A DNA stretch of 64,000 nt, taken from Pegea sp. RAD2-039. Lineage: Eukaryota; Chordata; Thaliacea; Salpida; Salpidae. Position 1 is the first letter of the stretch. Each line of letters starts with the position of its first letter. Where the stretch lies: contig JAQGEQ010000260.1 of NCBI GenBank assembly GCA_034620365.1, forward strand, positions 124,001 to 188,000, read 5' to 3'. This document shows, one piece after another, positions 34,937 through 47,801 of the stretch. Below the pieces are notes generated by a model. The model did not search any database. It was not told where the DNA came from and saw nothing but the letters and a program-made list of their open reading frames with translations. The translations under genes were made by a program, and so were the position numbers.

Positions 34937-35101
34937 TTATTTGTACAAGTTAAGGATTGATGAAGAGCAGATTATGTCTCCAATCAATTGCTCCTTATTC
35001 TTTCTACAATTAAAAAAGTGATCATTAGCTGTGAGGTATCTTTTGTGATCAGCATCATCATTGTGATTATTCCCACATCTTTGCTTTATTTTCTTCATCA
35101 T
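34937..35101 (-). CDS. Possible 54-aa ORF with ADHKRY motif
   Basis: This minus-strand frame begins at an ATG pair (35096-35101). It contains QRCGNNHNDDADHKRYLTAN, closely related to the 28-codon frame at 5735-5821. It then continues for 29 residues with two cysteines and closes at TAA. The shared peptide between two unlinked places argues that this is derived from a coding exon. The second histidine of the H-x3-H pair is leucine here. The function is unknown; it may be the last exon of a larger gene or a remnant. Confidence 0.3.
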   Translation of the reverse strand: MMKKIKQRCGNNHNDDADHKRYLTANDHFFNCRKNKEQLIGDIICSSSILNLYK

Positions 35102-35384
35102 TTTATTCTTGCTATATAACGTCACTTAGTTCCCATGTTTCGTTTAAGTTATTATTATATAATTATTATTTTTTGGTTTTGAAAAATATTTGATAGAAAA
35201 AAAGTTTAAATAACAAAGAAGAGACAAAATGAAATAAGATAATTCTATAAAAATATCACTAACAACCATTATTACAAACTAACAAAATTAAATGATACTT
35301 TCTTCAATCGCATTATAAAAAAAATTAATATAGTTAAGTTTTCAAGATGGTTAATCAATATATATCTACAAATTGTTTATTTCA

Positions 35385-36150
35385 AAATCTTCTGCGTTTT
35401 GAAGAAGTAATACGTCTAATGTTTCATAATATTTCTTTTACTATCATCTCTTTCGATCTAATAATTGTCAAAACAAAAGTCAATTTTATCAATTACATTC
35501 TCCTTTATAAGGTTGGTTTACTTAGAACTGTTAGAAAATGTTTTCCTTTGACAACAATTTTCAAATATTTTTTTTTTACATTTGGATGGTTATTACTTTT
35601 TAGATTATAATTTTCAAAAGTTAAGATCAAAAGTTGCTGTGAATATATTTTTCAATTCTGAATAATTTTAATCAAAACGTAGTGAAGTATTGTAAAAACA
35701 ACTCATTGAATCTAGTTTCTATTCGTTTTTAAAATAAAGCTTTTAATTTAATGCAAAATAAACATTAATTTATATTTACAAACAGTTTATTGAAGATTAG
35801 AAATTACAAAACTTTTATAAAACAACTAATTGAAATAATAAATTTATTACAAAATTACAAATGGTAAAATTTCATTGTAATAGCTCGGCCGAAAACGGTG
35901 ATATAGGATGTGCTATGAGTGATGATATTAAAAAAAAGTAAAAGAAAATGAGACGAAAGAAACTAATCGAGCAACACAAAGTGAAATGCAAAATAAAAAG
36001 CTGTTAAAGTTTCTCTCTTTTTTTGAAAGTAGTTTTTCTTCTCTTCATTTTATTTCAGAAAAGAAACCACCGTTTAGAACAAGAAAATATGATATATTTC
36101 ATCTATTAAATACGTTGTGCTAATTAATATATATTCAGATGTTAGCATTA
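35385..36150 (-). repeat. Family A repeat, copy 2, distal part (inverted)
   Basis: This is the reverse complement of about 26160-26930, including the block with TCGGCCGAAAACGGTGATAT. Its counterpart of the 48-codon ORF is frameshifted. It is separated from the rest of the copy by about 1 kb of inserted R1-type sequence. Confidence 0.75.
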
Positions 36151-37130
36151 ATGACGAGAGTTGAAAATAATATATTCGCAGAATGTCAATTTTTTGATAG
36201 AATTAATCGACACATGCCGATTTCAAAACTAACAAATGTTACTGCGGAGGTTCACTAACAGAAGAAAGTAGTGACAAATTCGAAAAATTATTTTTCTCTT
36301 TTATCATTTTATTTCGATCTAGTATTTGTCAGGAGAAAAGTTATTTTCTATCTTTTATTTTTTTCCAAACGTTTCATTTATTAAAAATTGTTAGACAATA
36401 TTTAAATCTTTGACATCAGTCTTATAGAAGATTATATCTTACCTGTAGTTGCAAAATACTTTTTAGATTTAATTTTTCATGTAATTATTGAAAACTAAAT
36501 CTATATAAAGTACTTTTTATATGAAGCTAGTTTTATGAAGTTGAATAAACCTTATATAAATACAAAAAATAATGTTTTGTAAGTTCAACGTATTTGAGCT
36601 AGACTATTCATCTAACAGATCTAAATAAAATTATCCATTAATTTGCTAACTTTGCTAGCCATCTTAGACTAACAATAAGACTTTATAAATTCTGATCAAA
36701 ATCAACGTTGTTAGATTAAGTCATTATAAAATCAAGTTTACTGAAAGTTGCCGTAACTGAAAACTATACTTAAATTTTGTCATCTATACAGATCTTGTTG
36801 TAATACTTTCTTTCTGAATTTACTAAATTTAATGAGTTGGAAAAAAATTGCAAAAACATAGCATAAAGCAATAGAAGGTTTTTAAAATTATTTATCGGCA
36901 GCGACGTCTAGCGTCAAGTTTTTCGACTATAAAAAACCAAAACCTAAAACCGTTTTTTTCTAATTTTATATAATAACGCTTTTATTTAAACCAACAATTT
37001 TATTATTAGGTAAAGCCCTTTTCTGTAGATCAAGTTTTTATATTAATACTTTAGATCAATACATTTTATAATGTTAAGTTTAATATTTTCTCACAAAAAC
37101 TTAAGTTAAGAAGAAAACAAGAAATGTTTT
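36150..37130. mobile_element. R1-type insertion inside family A copy 2
   Basis: The inserted 1 kb splits family A. It carries a diverged R1 hairpin (TCGACACATGCCGAT near 36208), the partner motif CTAGTATTTGTCAGGAGAAA at about 36321, and an inverted GACGTC module at 36855-36940. This shows that these modules belong to one element of roughly 1 kb. Confidence 0.6.
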
Positions 37131-38295
37131 CGAAAAGATGAATTTATATTTATAATAATTGTGACAGTAATAAGAAAAACATTTTATTTTCAATTGAGAT
37201 TAGTAATCTATGGAAAGTTGTTTAAACTCATATTCAATGCAACTAGAAAAAGATTAAATTAAACTGTTAAAAAATCTTCTTTGGGTTGCAATTAGAAAAA
37301 TTCAGGTAAAAAGAGCCTAAACAAAATTCAGCAGATCATTTAAAGACGTGTCGTTTCACTTGAATAATTTGGGTTTTCTTTTAAATCTTGTAGTAAGTTA
37401 GTTTTTAAAATCTTACTCCAAGTTTTTTTAAAAATGTTTTTACAAAATGTTAGTTCTTATAAGCAGACAGAAAGATATTCATTTCAACTCTCACAAAACG
37501 CTTTTCAGTTTAAACATTTTTACCACAAAATAATAATAATTAATTTTCAATAATTTGACTTTTCGGTATAGTTATGACTTTTAATAAACCTTTGTTTAAC
37601 AAATGTTAATCATCAAAAAAACTTTATTTAATTCTTGAACAAGCATCACCGTAGAGTTCTTTTTAAAGAGTTTCGAAGCTGTACATTGAGATTCAACTTT
37701 CTCAGGCATGCCATCTACAGTTTGGTTTTTGTGAAAAGTTTTTGAACGATTTTATTTAAAAATCTACCTAAATTTAAATACAAAAAAAGCAGATTATGAA
37801 TTAGCAAACCTTTTCCAAATGCATACCAAAGGCATAAATTAAGACTTTACTAGTTTGGTAATCATTCAAATAATTTCTTCTCCTGAAAAAACAGTTTCTA
37901 ATGATATCATACTTTTTTACTTTGAAGTTAGTGAATTAAAAGCTTAAATTAGTTTTACTATTAGAAAGTCTTCTTAGCTAGCATAACCAAAGGCTTGTTT
38001 GCTTAGAACACACTAAACATTTATTAGAAATGATATTACATTTTAATAAAGGAATTAGCACCAGAAAATAAATGTTGAAATATATGCTTGAATTATAGAA
38101 TTATTTGTTTATATTTTTATATTCATTCAAACTATCTTGCAATTTAAAAAAAAGAATTTAAAAATATTAGTGAGTTAAATAACAAGATCGAAGAATTACT
38201 AAAAATAAGCATTAATCAACGACTTGTCAAAAATAACTAAAAATTACTTAAGAACCTATTAAACATTGAAAGTCACATAATAAAAATAAATCTTT
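37130..38295 (-). repeat. Family A repeat, copy 2, proximal part (inverted)
   Basis: It is the reverse complement of about 25225-26160 and also of 56085-56874, including the 190-bp segment missing from copy 1. Together with 35385-36150 it forms the right-hand inverted partner flanking duplication C copy 2. Confidence 0.75.
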
Positions 38296-40765
38296 AATAT
38301 GAAATAATTTAAAATAGACTTAATTTTTAATATCGAAAGAAGCAAACCACCAACGTTTAAGAATTAATTACATATAATTACAATTATCAGACTAATTTAT
38401 AGACACATAGTCGATTTAAAAAATAGAAATCTGTTTCAGATCTAGCCATGAAAGTTAGGAAACACTTCTCGATATAATAATAGATTTTCATCTTGTATTT
38501 GTCTAGAAAAGATTTAAAGTCTAGACTTATATTTGAAAGTTAGATTTTTAACAACTGTGTGATATTTTTTTTTTCTTTTGATATCAATATTATAAAAAAA
38601 TTATTTCCGACTTCTTATTACATAATACATTTCAGTTTTAAAATTTAAAATGATTTAAAACTAACACTATTATAAATACCTTTTTATATTGAATTAATTG
38701 TATGAGTATCAAAAAACCTTGTATGAATTCTAAAAAAGGAAGTTTTGTATGATCAATAAATATAAAATTCTAAATAGAAATTACAGAATTTTACACAAAA
38801 TTTACATGGATTGAATTTACAAAAAATTAACGTTTTCATTTACTTTATGGAATTTAAATGATTAAATGATTTATATACATACAAAAATTTTATACATTAT
38901 CTATAAACTATTGTCTACTACTTAGTGCATAATCAAAATTAGTTTTAAACTTTCCAAGAATTTTTTAAAAGCAAAATCATTACAAATAGTTTTTATTTGT
39001 TTGAATTTTAATAAAACTGATATAAATATTAAAAAGGAACGTACTGGAATCCTAAAGTCACTGAGCAACACTATTTGTCTAGTAGACATAAGAGTACAAG
39101 AATTCATAATTTCTTAAAATATAAAGATAAAACTGCTATAAAGATATCTTGTGATTGAAGATTGAAAAATTAAACAAAAAAAAAATATTTTTAATTTCTA
39201 TTAATATTAAGTTTTTTCATGAATCGCTTAATAATTTGAAAAAGTTAAAAATTAAAATTATAAGCATAAAATTTAAAAATAATTATTCTATAACTAATTA
39301 TTGCTAATTTACTAATTTTATATATTGACTATATTGCTACCCACTAATTTTACTCATTTTCTTTAAAAAAACAAATTAAAAAAATAATTTTAGTTAGTAA
39401 TTATTGTAAGTGTTTGTTAATTGAATCACTCTCCTGTTGAATACAACGACAAAAAACAATTTCTTCAAATCTCCATTATTATTTTTTCTACAAACAAATA
39501 TTTGATGTCAAATTGTAATTCACGAAATCTAATTTATTATTTGAAACATCCAAACAGTTTTAAATTTGAAAGTTTGTTCGAATTAATTTTTAATTTTCGA
39601 TTAATCTATCGACAATGGTCGATATCAAAAATTTCAAAAATTTTGACAAGTGAATGTTGTGAATCCGAGGAATAATTTTCATTATAAAAACGTTTGTTTC
39701 ATCTAGTATTTGTCCGGAAAAAAATATTTTTCAAAAATTATTATTCATTTCATAAATTTGAAATAATTTTAATCATGAGAATAATTTTGTATGTTGACAA
39801 TAGAAAAATTTATTAAAACAAATTGCTTTTACTAATTGTGATTACCTTATTTAAGATTTTTTTAATTTTGATCGAAATTTTTCCTTTATATTTTTAAATA
39901 AACTCAAATGCAATGAAAATTAAAAACGTTTTTAATTGGCAGCATCTACCAAAATAAAATAGTAGATAGTTTGATAGTTTTGTATTACATAAAAATGTAT
40001 GTTGAAAAGTTTTAATTTACTATAAATTTAAAATTAAAAAAATAATTCTTTAAAAATTTAATTTTGTTTGATATGAAAAGCTACTTGTTAAGGCAGTTTT
40101 GTTTTCCATTTAAATATAATTATTCGTAATTTCCATACATTTTGAAAGTAATCCTAAAAATTCAAGTTATCAAATAACACTTACAAAGACATAGCCTGAA
40201 ACAATGCAAACTTATTTATCTTTAGCGACGTCTAGCGTCAACTTTTTCGACTATAGAAATATAAAACACAGAAATCATTAATTAGATTTTTATTATTTTT
40301 ATCAAAACATTTTTACTTAAACAAAACATTCACTTTTGCTTAATTTTAATATATTTCATTAAGTAAACTTTAATAATTTCTAAAAACTACTTAAGTTAAA
40401 AAGTAAACTACAAACTTTATCCAAAAGACAAATTAATTGTTATATTAATCATTACAGTAAAAGAAAAGTAGAAAAAACCAGAAAGAAAAAATCTCAAATG
40501 ATTTTTTTCTTTAATCATTATAAGTCAAGATTTAAAATTTAAAATTTTTCTACAAAAGCTTCAACTTATTAGCAATTTTGTTGTAAAAAATTTCTACATT
40601 AAAAGCATTTTTATCGTTTATATTAAATATAGTGAGATTAAATGCCTTAAAGGTTCTTAAGTGGTTTTTATACAGTAAGTTCAGTACTACTTTTTTTGTA
40701 AGGCTGTTACCCGCCTGGTATTTTTTCTAATAGTTTACATAATAAAATGCAGAAGAGTAGTGGTG
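38296..40765. other. Gene-free repeat stretch (R1, R3, GACGTC module)
   Basis: It contains a degenerate R1 copy at 38400-38515, an R3 copy in minus orientation at 38990-39110, a full R1 element at 39330-39780 and the GACGTC module at 40170-40265. An 84-codon frame at 39421-39675 lies wholly inside R1 and is not a credible gene. Confidence 0.5.
39595..39730 (+). repeat. R1 hairpin repeat copy (plus)
   Basis: Stem TATCGAC (39607-39613), loop AATG and GTCGATA (39618-39624) are followed about 80 bp on by CTAGTATTTGTCCGGAAAAA. The left flank reaches a GCTACCCACTAATTT block at about 39336, matching in inverse the GTGGGTAGC ends at 2420 and 54995. Confidence 0.75.
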
Positions 40766-40895
40766 AGACCCAGTTATTTTTGACAAGTCGTTGATTGATG
40801 CTTATTTTCAGTAATTCTTCGATCTTGTAATTTGACTCACTAATATTTTTAAATTCGTTTTTAATATTTTTTAAGATAGTTTGAATGAATTCCAA
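40707..40895 (-). CDS. Possible 62-aa ORF from family A, helix-rich
   Basis: The minus-strand frame contains FKNISESNYKIEELLKISIN, which is also readable in the homologous parts of the family A copies at 25225 and 38295. Those copies stop after SIN and VKNN respectively. The peptide is amphipathic and coiled-coil-like. Conservation of the same reading in three copies points to an ancestral coding exon, and this fragment keeps it open longest. The protein is unidentified. Confidence 0.3.
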   Translation of the reverse strand: MEFIQTILKNIKNEFKNISESNYKIEELLKISINQRLVKNNWVSPLLFCILLCKLLEKIPGG

Positions 40896-42720
40896 AAATA
40901 TAAAAAATAATTTTAAAGTAGAAATTATGTTTTGTTTAATTCACTATTTACAGTTACTTTGTTTTTTGACTACTATGCTACCAACTAACTTTATTGATCT
41001 TTTCTAATAAACAAATAGTAAAAATAGTTTTAGGTAGTAATTCTTGTAACGTTTATTAATTCAAATTACTATCCTGTTGATTCCATCAACAAATAACAAT
41101 TTCTTAAAAATTTTTAAAATTTTTAAAATAGACAATTAATGTCAAATTGAAATTATATACCGTGTAATTTCATTAATTGAAACATCCCACCATTTTTAAC
41201 TAAGAAAGTTTATTTGTATTTCTCCATACACATCTTTTCATCAATTTATATAATTAACAGATATAAGGACACAAACATTTATAATTTTATAAAAAAGGAA
41301 GATGAAACAGCTAAAGTGACATCTTGTGGCTGAAAAATAAATAGTAAAATGCAATTATATCCTACTAAATCTTTCAGTTTTCAGTTTAACAAAATAAACT
41401 AAACAAATTATTTAAAAAACCTTATTAGAAAGCATTTTAAAACAAATTTTTATAATATAACGTGATATTATTTCTCGCAACAAATGATAACATTTGTAAA
41501 TCTAATTCCTTCGTTTATAATCATTTGTTTTTATCAAAATTCACAAAATAATATGATTTTGAAATTTAGGGAACGAGAAAGTAATATTTGGTTCTTTTGC
41601 TTATGTTTACAAGAATAAAAATTCACTTTACTATAAATTTTTCATCGTTATTCGTCTTAAACTTTTTACTGTGTGAGTAATCTAACAACAACAGTAAGAT
41701 TTTATAATTTTTTGATCAACATCAACTTGTTCGATTACGTCATTATGAAATGAAGTTTTGTTGAGTGATCAATCAAATTTTACCTAAATTTAAATTTTAA
41801 AATTCTGCTTATAATTCAATTGAGATTATCAGATTTTAAAAAGACGTAAGAGATACAAGTTTCTTATCCAGGCCAACGTAGAAAAAACCAACTTTTTAAA
41901 TTAGCCTTTCCAAGACTCACAGTTTTGTATTCAATTTAGAACAAAGTAAAGTTCTTAAAACCAAATCACAATTTTATAAAAACTATATTTTGATATTAGC
42001 TATATGTTAATTATCAGAAAGATTAATTCAAAAAAACGTTTTTAGTTCACCCATTATATAGCTTGCAGCTTCAAAATATCATCCTAACATTTAGATATTT
42101 ACTGATGTCATCAGAAAAAATATTACAATGATACTTAGTTTAAAATATTTTTATAATATCCACACATATTATTTTGTTTATTTTTCAGCCAAAGTAAATA
42201 ATTAAACAAAATAATTATGTTTAAGACACTTACTTCTAAAGTTTATGGTCTTGCAAATTTAGCTAAAAATAAAAGTTACCAGAAATAGCTTTTCAACTTG
42301 TTTAATTCCTTTTATTTATAATATTAAAAGACGTTCCTTTAGTAGCTTTTAAATTATTGCAATTTAATTATCAGCAATATTTTTTATAAAAAATATTGTT
42401 AGATTGTCTGAATATGAAAGCAATTATTGCAGAATATACATCTATTCAAAAAGTAATTTTTAATCAAAAACTATAAAAACATCTTTGAAAAAATTAGAAT
42501 ATACATAACAGTTATTAAAATTTACAATTTATACACTTTTTGTTTCCTGTAATTTTGTAATTTTAAAATTACTAGTTGTTCACAAACAAAGGAAGAAAAT
42601 GAAAATTATTCATTAAAAACAAGTTCACTATAGTATAAACATGAGAAGTTTAATAGTTTTGCTGTAATTTCAAGTCTAAATAGTTGAAAAATAATTTGGC
42701 TACAATAGTTGTGTTTAATT
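40896..42720. other. Gene-free stretch
   Basis: It contains a partial R3 copy near 41310 and an inverted counterpart of 15340-15900 at about 41700-42180. I see no supported gene. Confidence 0.4.
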
Positions 42721-42723
42721 AAA

Positions 42724-43030
42724 AAATAATTCAGTAATATGACTTGCTTCAGCAGAGAAGGGCCATGCTGTATGCCAGGAAATCAATTTGTTACCAAGAC
42801 AAAAGGATTCCATTTTCCACGACAACAAAGTTATACGGCAGAAAGGACATACTGATGAAGCTACATCCAGCTGACATTTCAGTAGCTGTCAGAACGATAC
42901 TAGGGAACAGAAATGAACTACCTACAAAGCTTCAACTCAGGTTTTAAATTAGGAGTCTTGCATCTCCTAGAAGTGCTGTTTTGAAACAGACTAACATGGC
43001 GCTTATATCCAGGTTGAATTGAGTTTTCTT
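42724..43030 (+). repeat. G+C-richer repeat with open frames (three copies)
   Basis: This 300-bp island is visibly richer in G+C than its surroundings. Its first 90 bp recur inverted at 52610-52700 and in part at 58220-58265. In one frame both long copies start with ATG and read M-(T/A)-CFSREGPCC-(M/K)-PGN and on to an HxPR motif, before diverging. A second plus frame (42744-42947, 67 codons) and a minus frame of about 47 codons are also open. The frame in use, if any, is therefore uncertain. It may be a conserved exon or the end of a retroelement. Confidence 0.45.
42739..42855 (+). CDS. Possible small exon, MTCFSREGPCC-type
   Basis: The ATG at 42739 opens 38 codons, MTCFSREGPCC then MPGNQFVTKTKGFHFPR and a short tail, up to TGA. 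The inverted copy at 52610-52697 reads MACFSREGPCCKPGNPVVTQ and on, in the same frame with no indel over about 85 bp. This cysteine-containing N-terminus is not recognised. The differences are not concentrated at third positions, so purifying selection is not shown. Confidence 0.25.
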   Translation: MTCFSREGPCCMPGNQFVTKTKGFHFPRQQSYTAERTY

Positions 43031-44970
43031 TTTCAATTATCATTTTTTTTATCAAATACATCTATGAAATAATATGTCGATAGTAATAGTTAAATCTCTT
43101 TATTAATTCTTTAGTCACAAGATTTCTTTAAAATAGTTTTATTATCATATTTTATCAAACTAGGTTTTGTGTTAACATCTATTAGGCAAACATTTTATAT
43201 TTTTGACTTTGGATTTACAGAACAATTTTTTTAAATATTTAAAAAGAATTTGATTTCAAATTATTCTGATCATTATTTTGATTTTAATGTATATTTTGTC
43301 ATTTCATTTATTCATTACAATAAATCCGAAGAAGGTTGCCTGAAGAGAGCACCTCTCGTAACACATTCTCACAAATAACATCTATTTAGTCAACAATATA
43401 GAAAGCAAAAGATGTAACACTAGCATTTCAGTAGTCCTCCAAGCATATAACACTGTAAACTTGCAAATAAGGAAAAATTCACAGTTTGGAAATGACAATA
43501 TTGGAAATATTATAACTTCTGCTTGAACAACACGAGTGATTCTGACATGACAATGTTTGATGGCAGCTGATTCAATGTATTAATTGTACGGTATGAGAAA
43601 CCATTTTATTAAGATTTACAAACTCACTTTAATTAAGATATGAAAAATTTACAGATATCACAAGATATATCAAACTCATATATGAAACATATTGCTGATA
43701 GTAATATTCAAAATTAATTGTAAACTAAATAATGAGGGTCATGAAAATGCAACCACATAAAAAAGTCGATCAAAATGTGTGAAGTTAAAACTTGTTTTGA
43801 GTTTGAAGAAAACGTCATCGACATTTAGTCGACTTGAAAATAAAAACTTCGATGTTTGTTATTGCATATGCAAACTTTTGATATCTAAGCCTAAGTTATA
43901 TAAACTTTTTTAAATCTAGTATTTGTCCGGATAAAAAAAAAGCTTAAAACATTATTACCTTCTCAGTAGATTTGATTCAATTTTTTGAACATTTTTACTA
44001 TTTAAAAATAAAATATTAAATTTTAATTTTGTTGGTTCTACTTTTCAAATTTGAATTTTATGTTTTATTATAAAAATTTAAGAAATCTAATTTGCTTTAA
44101 AATGGATTATTTCTTATGTAAAAAAATTTGAATAATTTTGCAGGAAATTTTTATTTATTTTATTTATTCATTGCTTAATAAAACAAGAACAAATTTACCT
44201 TATGTATTTAATACTTCTTATATCTCGTTTTATCAATCATTATAATAAATGTTAAAATTAATAATTATTATCACAGACCAAAAATATATACAAAAGTATA
44301 AATTATTTCCATTGTAATAATTTACTATGGTATATAGAGTATTTGTTTGGTGAATAATACTTTTTTCAAAAATATTGTTTCTTTTGCAGATTTATTTATT
44401 TGAAATTTTGAGGACGACTTTGTTGTTTAATAATAATCTAAAACTTTTTTACTTAATGGTAATTATTAGATTTACAATTTCTAGAAATCTTTTTATTTTA
44501 AGATTAAAATGAAATCATTTTATGGAAAAGAATTTAAATAATTATGAATATTTAAAAGGATTGTTTTGTAAGTTTAAAGTCACTCAGCAGAATTTCTTTT
44601 TTAATAGAATTAAATACACTTCAATTAAATTATTTTAAAAGATAAAAATAGAACTATTTTTAAAAGAAACTAAAGACACATCTTAATGATGATTGAAAAG
44701 TGAGAAGTAAAATTGAAAATGAGAATAAAATGATCTTTTGAAATCTTCAAGATTATTTTATCAAAATTAGTTAATATATTTTACACAAAAAGTATTTTTA
44801 TTATTTCTTAAACTTTAATAACAAAAAGAAAAATGTATCAGTAAGTAAAAAATAAATTAATTTGAAGTTCAATTATTCAAACATTATCAACCATTATTCA
44901 CCAAATTATTCAAGGATCTTTCTTTTTTTATGAATATTTAAAATCAAAATAGTTTTTAAATAATCTCTTC
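43031..44970. other. Gene-free stretch with one R1 copy
   Basis: It holds a plus-oriented R1 copy at 43815-43935, with stem TCGAC/GTCGA and loop ATTTA and CTAGTATTTGTCCGGATAAA downstream. I see nothing else that I can name. Confidence 0.45.
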
Positions 44971-44979
44971 AAAAATAGC

Positions 44980-45820
44980 TTTAATAGTTTTCCACAAGAT
45001 CTCACTGTGAACTAGAACACGATCTTTGACAAAGATGAATAAGCCGGAAGTTGATGAATTCAAAATAACATCTGGTGTCGATCGAAGATGACGTCATCAG
45101 CATGTGACGTCATCAGTGATTGATATGTTTGGTTTTCAGTTTGAAAGAAGAGTTTTTGAAAAAAGAAGATGATCATCAAATGCAGATATTTATGAGATCT
45201 TGATCTTACTGCTGATGATTTTGATGCTAAGTCCTTATAAATTTATCCATTAAAAAAATACAATTATTCCTTAAAACCTAAATTATTTTTTTAGTAATCA
45301 ATAGAAAACAGATTTAATAGTATTCAATTAGATATATAAGTCAAAAAAAGTTCTTAAATTACTTTTTCTCCTTTTTTGTTTAGTTTTAATTCAACATAAG
45401 TATAATAATTTTATCTGCTAATAAAAAGTACTTGTTAAAAACAAAAATATTAATTTTTATTCTAAAATTTCCTTAAAAGTAAATTTTATTGAAAATTGAG
45501 ATTTATCTAAAGCTAGAAATTTGAATGTGAAATATTTTGAAGTAAATTTATTTTGGGAAAACTATTAAAGGAGAAAAACAAAACATGAAAAAAGTTTAGA
45601 TAATTTTCCAAAATATTCTTTGTTTTTATGAAATTTTAATAATTATATAATTTTAAGTTTAAGTTTGCTAATAACAGCTACTGTTTTTATTTCTTAATAA
45701 TTTTATTTATTTTGTTTATTTCTAATTTTACATAATATTATCATTCTTGAAAACCATTGAAAAAGATTTTTTCTAAAACAAAATTACTGATATTTAATTT
45801 GAATAAAAATAAAACAGTAA
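44980..45820 (+). repeat. Repeat R2, copy 1
   Basis: This is related to 58220-59045 (plus) and 51640-52640 (minus). It contains two TGACGTCA sites at about 45089 and 45104 and an exon-like segment. An ATG frame at about 45040 reads MNKPEVDEFKITSGVDR. An acceptor-like GGTTTTCAG then precedes a frame reading KEEFLKKEDDHQMQIFM. The three copies keep the second frame open. Confidence 0.5.
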
Positions 45821-47100
45821 ATAATAATGTTTGCTAAAAATATTTAAAAATTTGAAACAGAAAATTATTTTATCTTTAATTGATTGTTTCTATTATTATT
45901 TTTTTTAAACTTCAAAATCTTAAGGTTTCGAAAAAATTGTTATTTTTTGAAAGAAAATTGTTCTTATTGTTCTCTTTACTTAGAGTTGAAACACTAAAAT
46001 GTCTTTAAAATAGTTTTATTTTTAAACTTCATAACAATTGCATCCTCTTAAATATTTTAAAAATTAATCTCTATTACATACAGAGGTGAAACTTAAAATT
46101 GTTAATTCTGTTATTTTAATAAAAGTTTGATTTACTAGTTTTGATGTGATTTGAATTTTAGATAGTCCAGAAGCTTATTGGCTACAGTAATTCTTCAGCA
46201 AACTGTTTTATTTTCATCTCATATTTTATTTATCAAATGAAAACTTCATATCAAACTGAAAAAGTTCCAGTTCACTGATTTTATTTTTCAGACTTGTTCT
46301 TATCTTAAGTTTAGCGTCGATATACTACTTGTTATGAATTGAATGAAACTGCGTTCAATTTCTATTTGAAACTTAAAAATTTTCTTCCAATATGAATTTC
46401 GTCTTACAAATTTTCACATTGGTAAATGAATCAACTCAACCATTATTTTTCTGTCGAAAACAGGAGTTTCACAACAAAAAAACTTTTTAATTTGTTTTAA
46501 AATTGCAAATTTCACGTTAGAATACTTTTATATTTACAGTTTAAGTTGGCATTAATTTTTTAAAGGTTTAAACTATAACATTAAGAAAAACATTACTTAA
46601 ATTATACAAAAAAATAAGTTCAAACAAATTATACCTTGTCAATTCATTAAGAATCAGCGTAAACCTGACTTAAAAAAACTATTTGCATTTTTCCTCAATT
46701 TTATTAAAGTTTAGTAAATTAAACTTTAAACTGAAACTTTTGTAAAACTTAATTGCATTTTACTATTTATTTTTCGGTCACAAGATGTCACTATAACAGT
46801 TTTATGTTTATTTTTCTAAACTTACAAACGTTGTATCCTCCTATCTGTGAGAGAAATAGTGTTACTCAGTGACTTTGAGCTTACAAAACATTGTTTATTA
46901 ATATTCATACAAGGTTTATTCATACTCATACAATTAGCTTTATATCAGTAGTATTTGTAAAAGTCTTAGTTTTAAAAAATCAATAAACAGTTTAAAACTA
47001 AAATATTTTATCACTAAGAGTAGGAAATATTTTTCTATAAGATTGATAGCAAAAAAAAATTAAAAATCGTCTTACAGTTTTACATAAATCAAACTTTCAA
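45821..47100. other. Gene-free stretch with an R3 copy
   Basis: It contains an R3 copy at 46780-47000. Otherwise it is A+T-rich sequence with no supported gene. Confidence 0.4.
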
Positions 47101-47124
47101 AGATAGCTAAAAATTTTACAAAAT

Positions 47125-47260
47125 CAATTTTTCCTGACAAATACTAGATGAGAAGATTTTTTATATAAAGAAATGTTCGTTGACTTACATTATGGTTTTT
47201 ATCATTTATAATGATGTAATTAATTCTTGATATCGACCATTTGTCGATAGAATAAATCGA
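47125..47260 (-). repeat. R1 hairpin repeat copy (minus)
   Basis: TTCCTGACAAATACTAGATG is followed by hairpin TATCGAC-CATTT-GTCGATA at 47231-47249. The first 40 bp after the motif are nearly identical to the copy at 2045-2165, so these two are close relatives. Confidence 0.75.
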
Positions 47261-47801
47261 AAGATAGAACTAACAATTAACAGCAAACACTTAAATTAAA
47301 AACTGCTTGATTATTTCGTTTAATAATAATAATTGACATGAATTTTAATTTGACATCAAATATTTGTCGATATTATAGTTTTTAAATCTTGAAGAAATTA
47401 TGGTTTATTGTTGTATTCAGCGGGATTGTGATTTGATTTACAAAAACGTTCGATGGTTACTAGCTAAACAATTTTCTTTAGTAATTTATTAGCTAAATGA
47501 GTTTTTATTAGTAATATCAATTAATTTATTTGGTAGTAAGATGATTAAAATTAAAGCTACTATAAACTAACGATAGTAAATTATTTTTTATCTCAACTTT
47601 CAATAAAAATTGTACAGATAACTTGTCGGTGATGTAATTAGAAAGTTGTATTTTGGTTATAGTAATTAACCAGTTTAAAATCTAACTTTCTCCTATTTTT
47701 GATTAGTGCCATTAAAGAAAGTTTTATTTTAATTTGTGTAAGCAACTTTCAAAGTTTTCATGCTTCTAATTATTATTTTTTTCATAGCTAGAAAAGCTAA
47801 A

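Noticed and set aside
35347-35610. 87-codon frame
   Set aside because: It straddles the end of family A and is Phe/Leu-rich. The opposite strand holds the better-supported shared sequence.
39421-39675. 84-codon frame
   Set aside because: It lies entirely within an R1 repeat and spans the hairpin. Other R1 copies do not keep it open.
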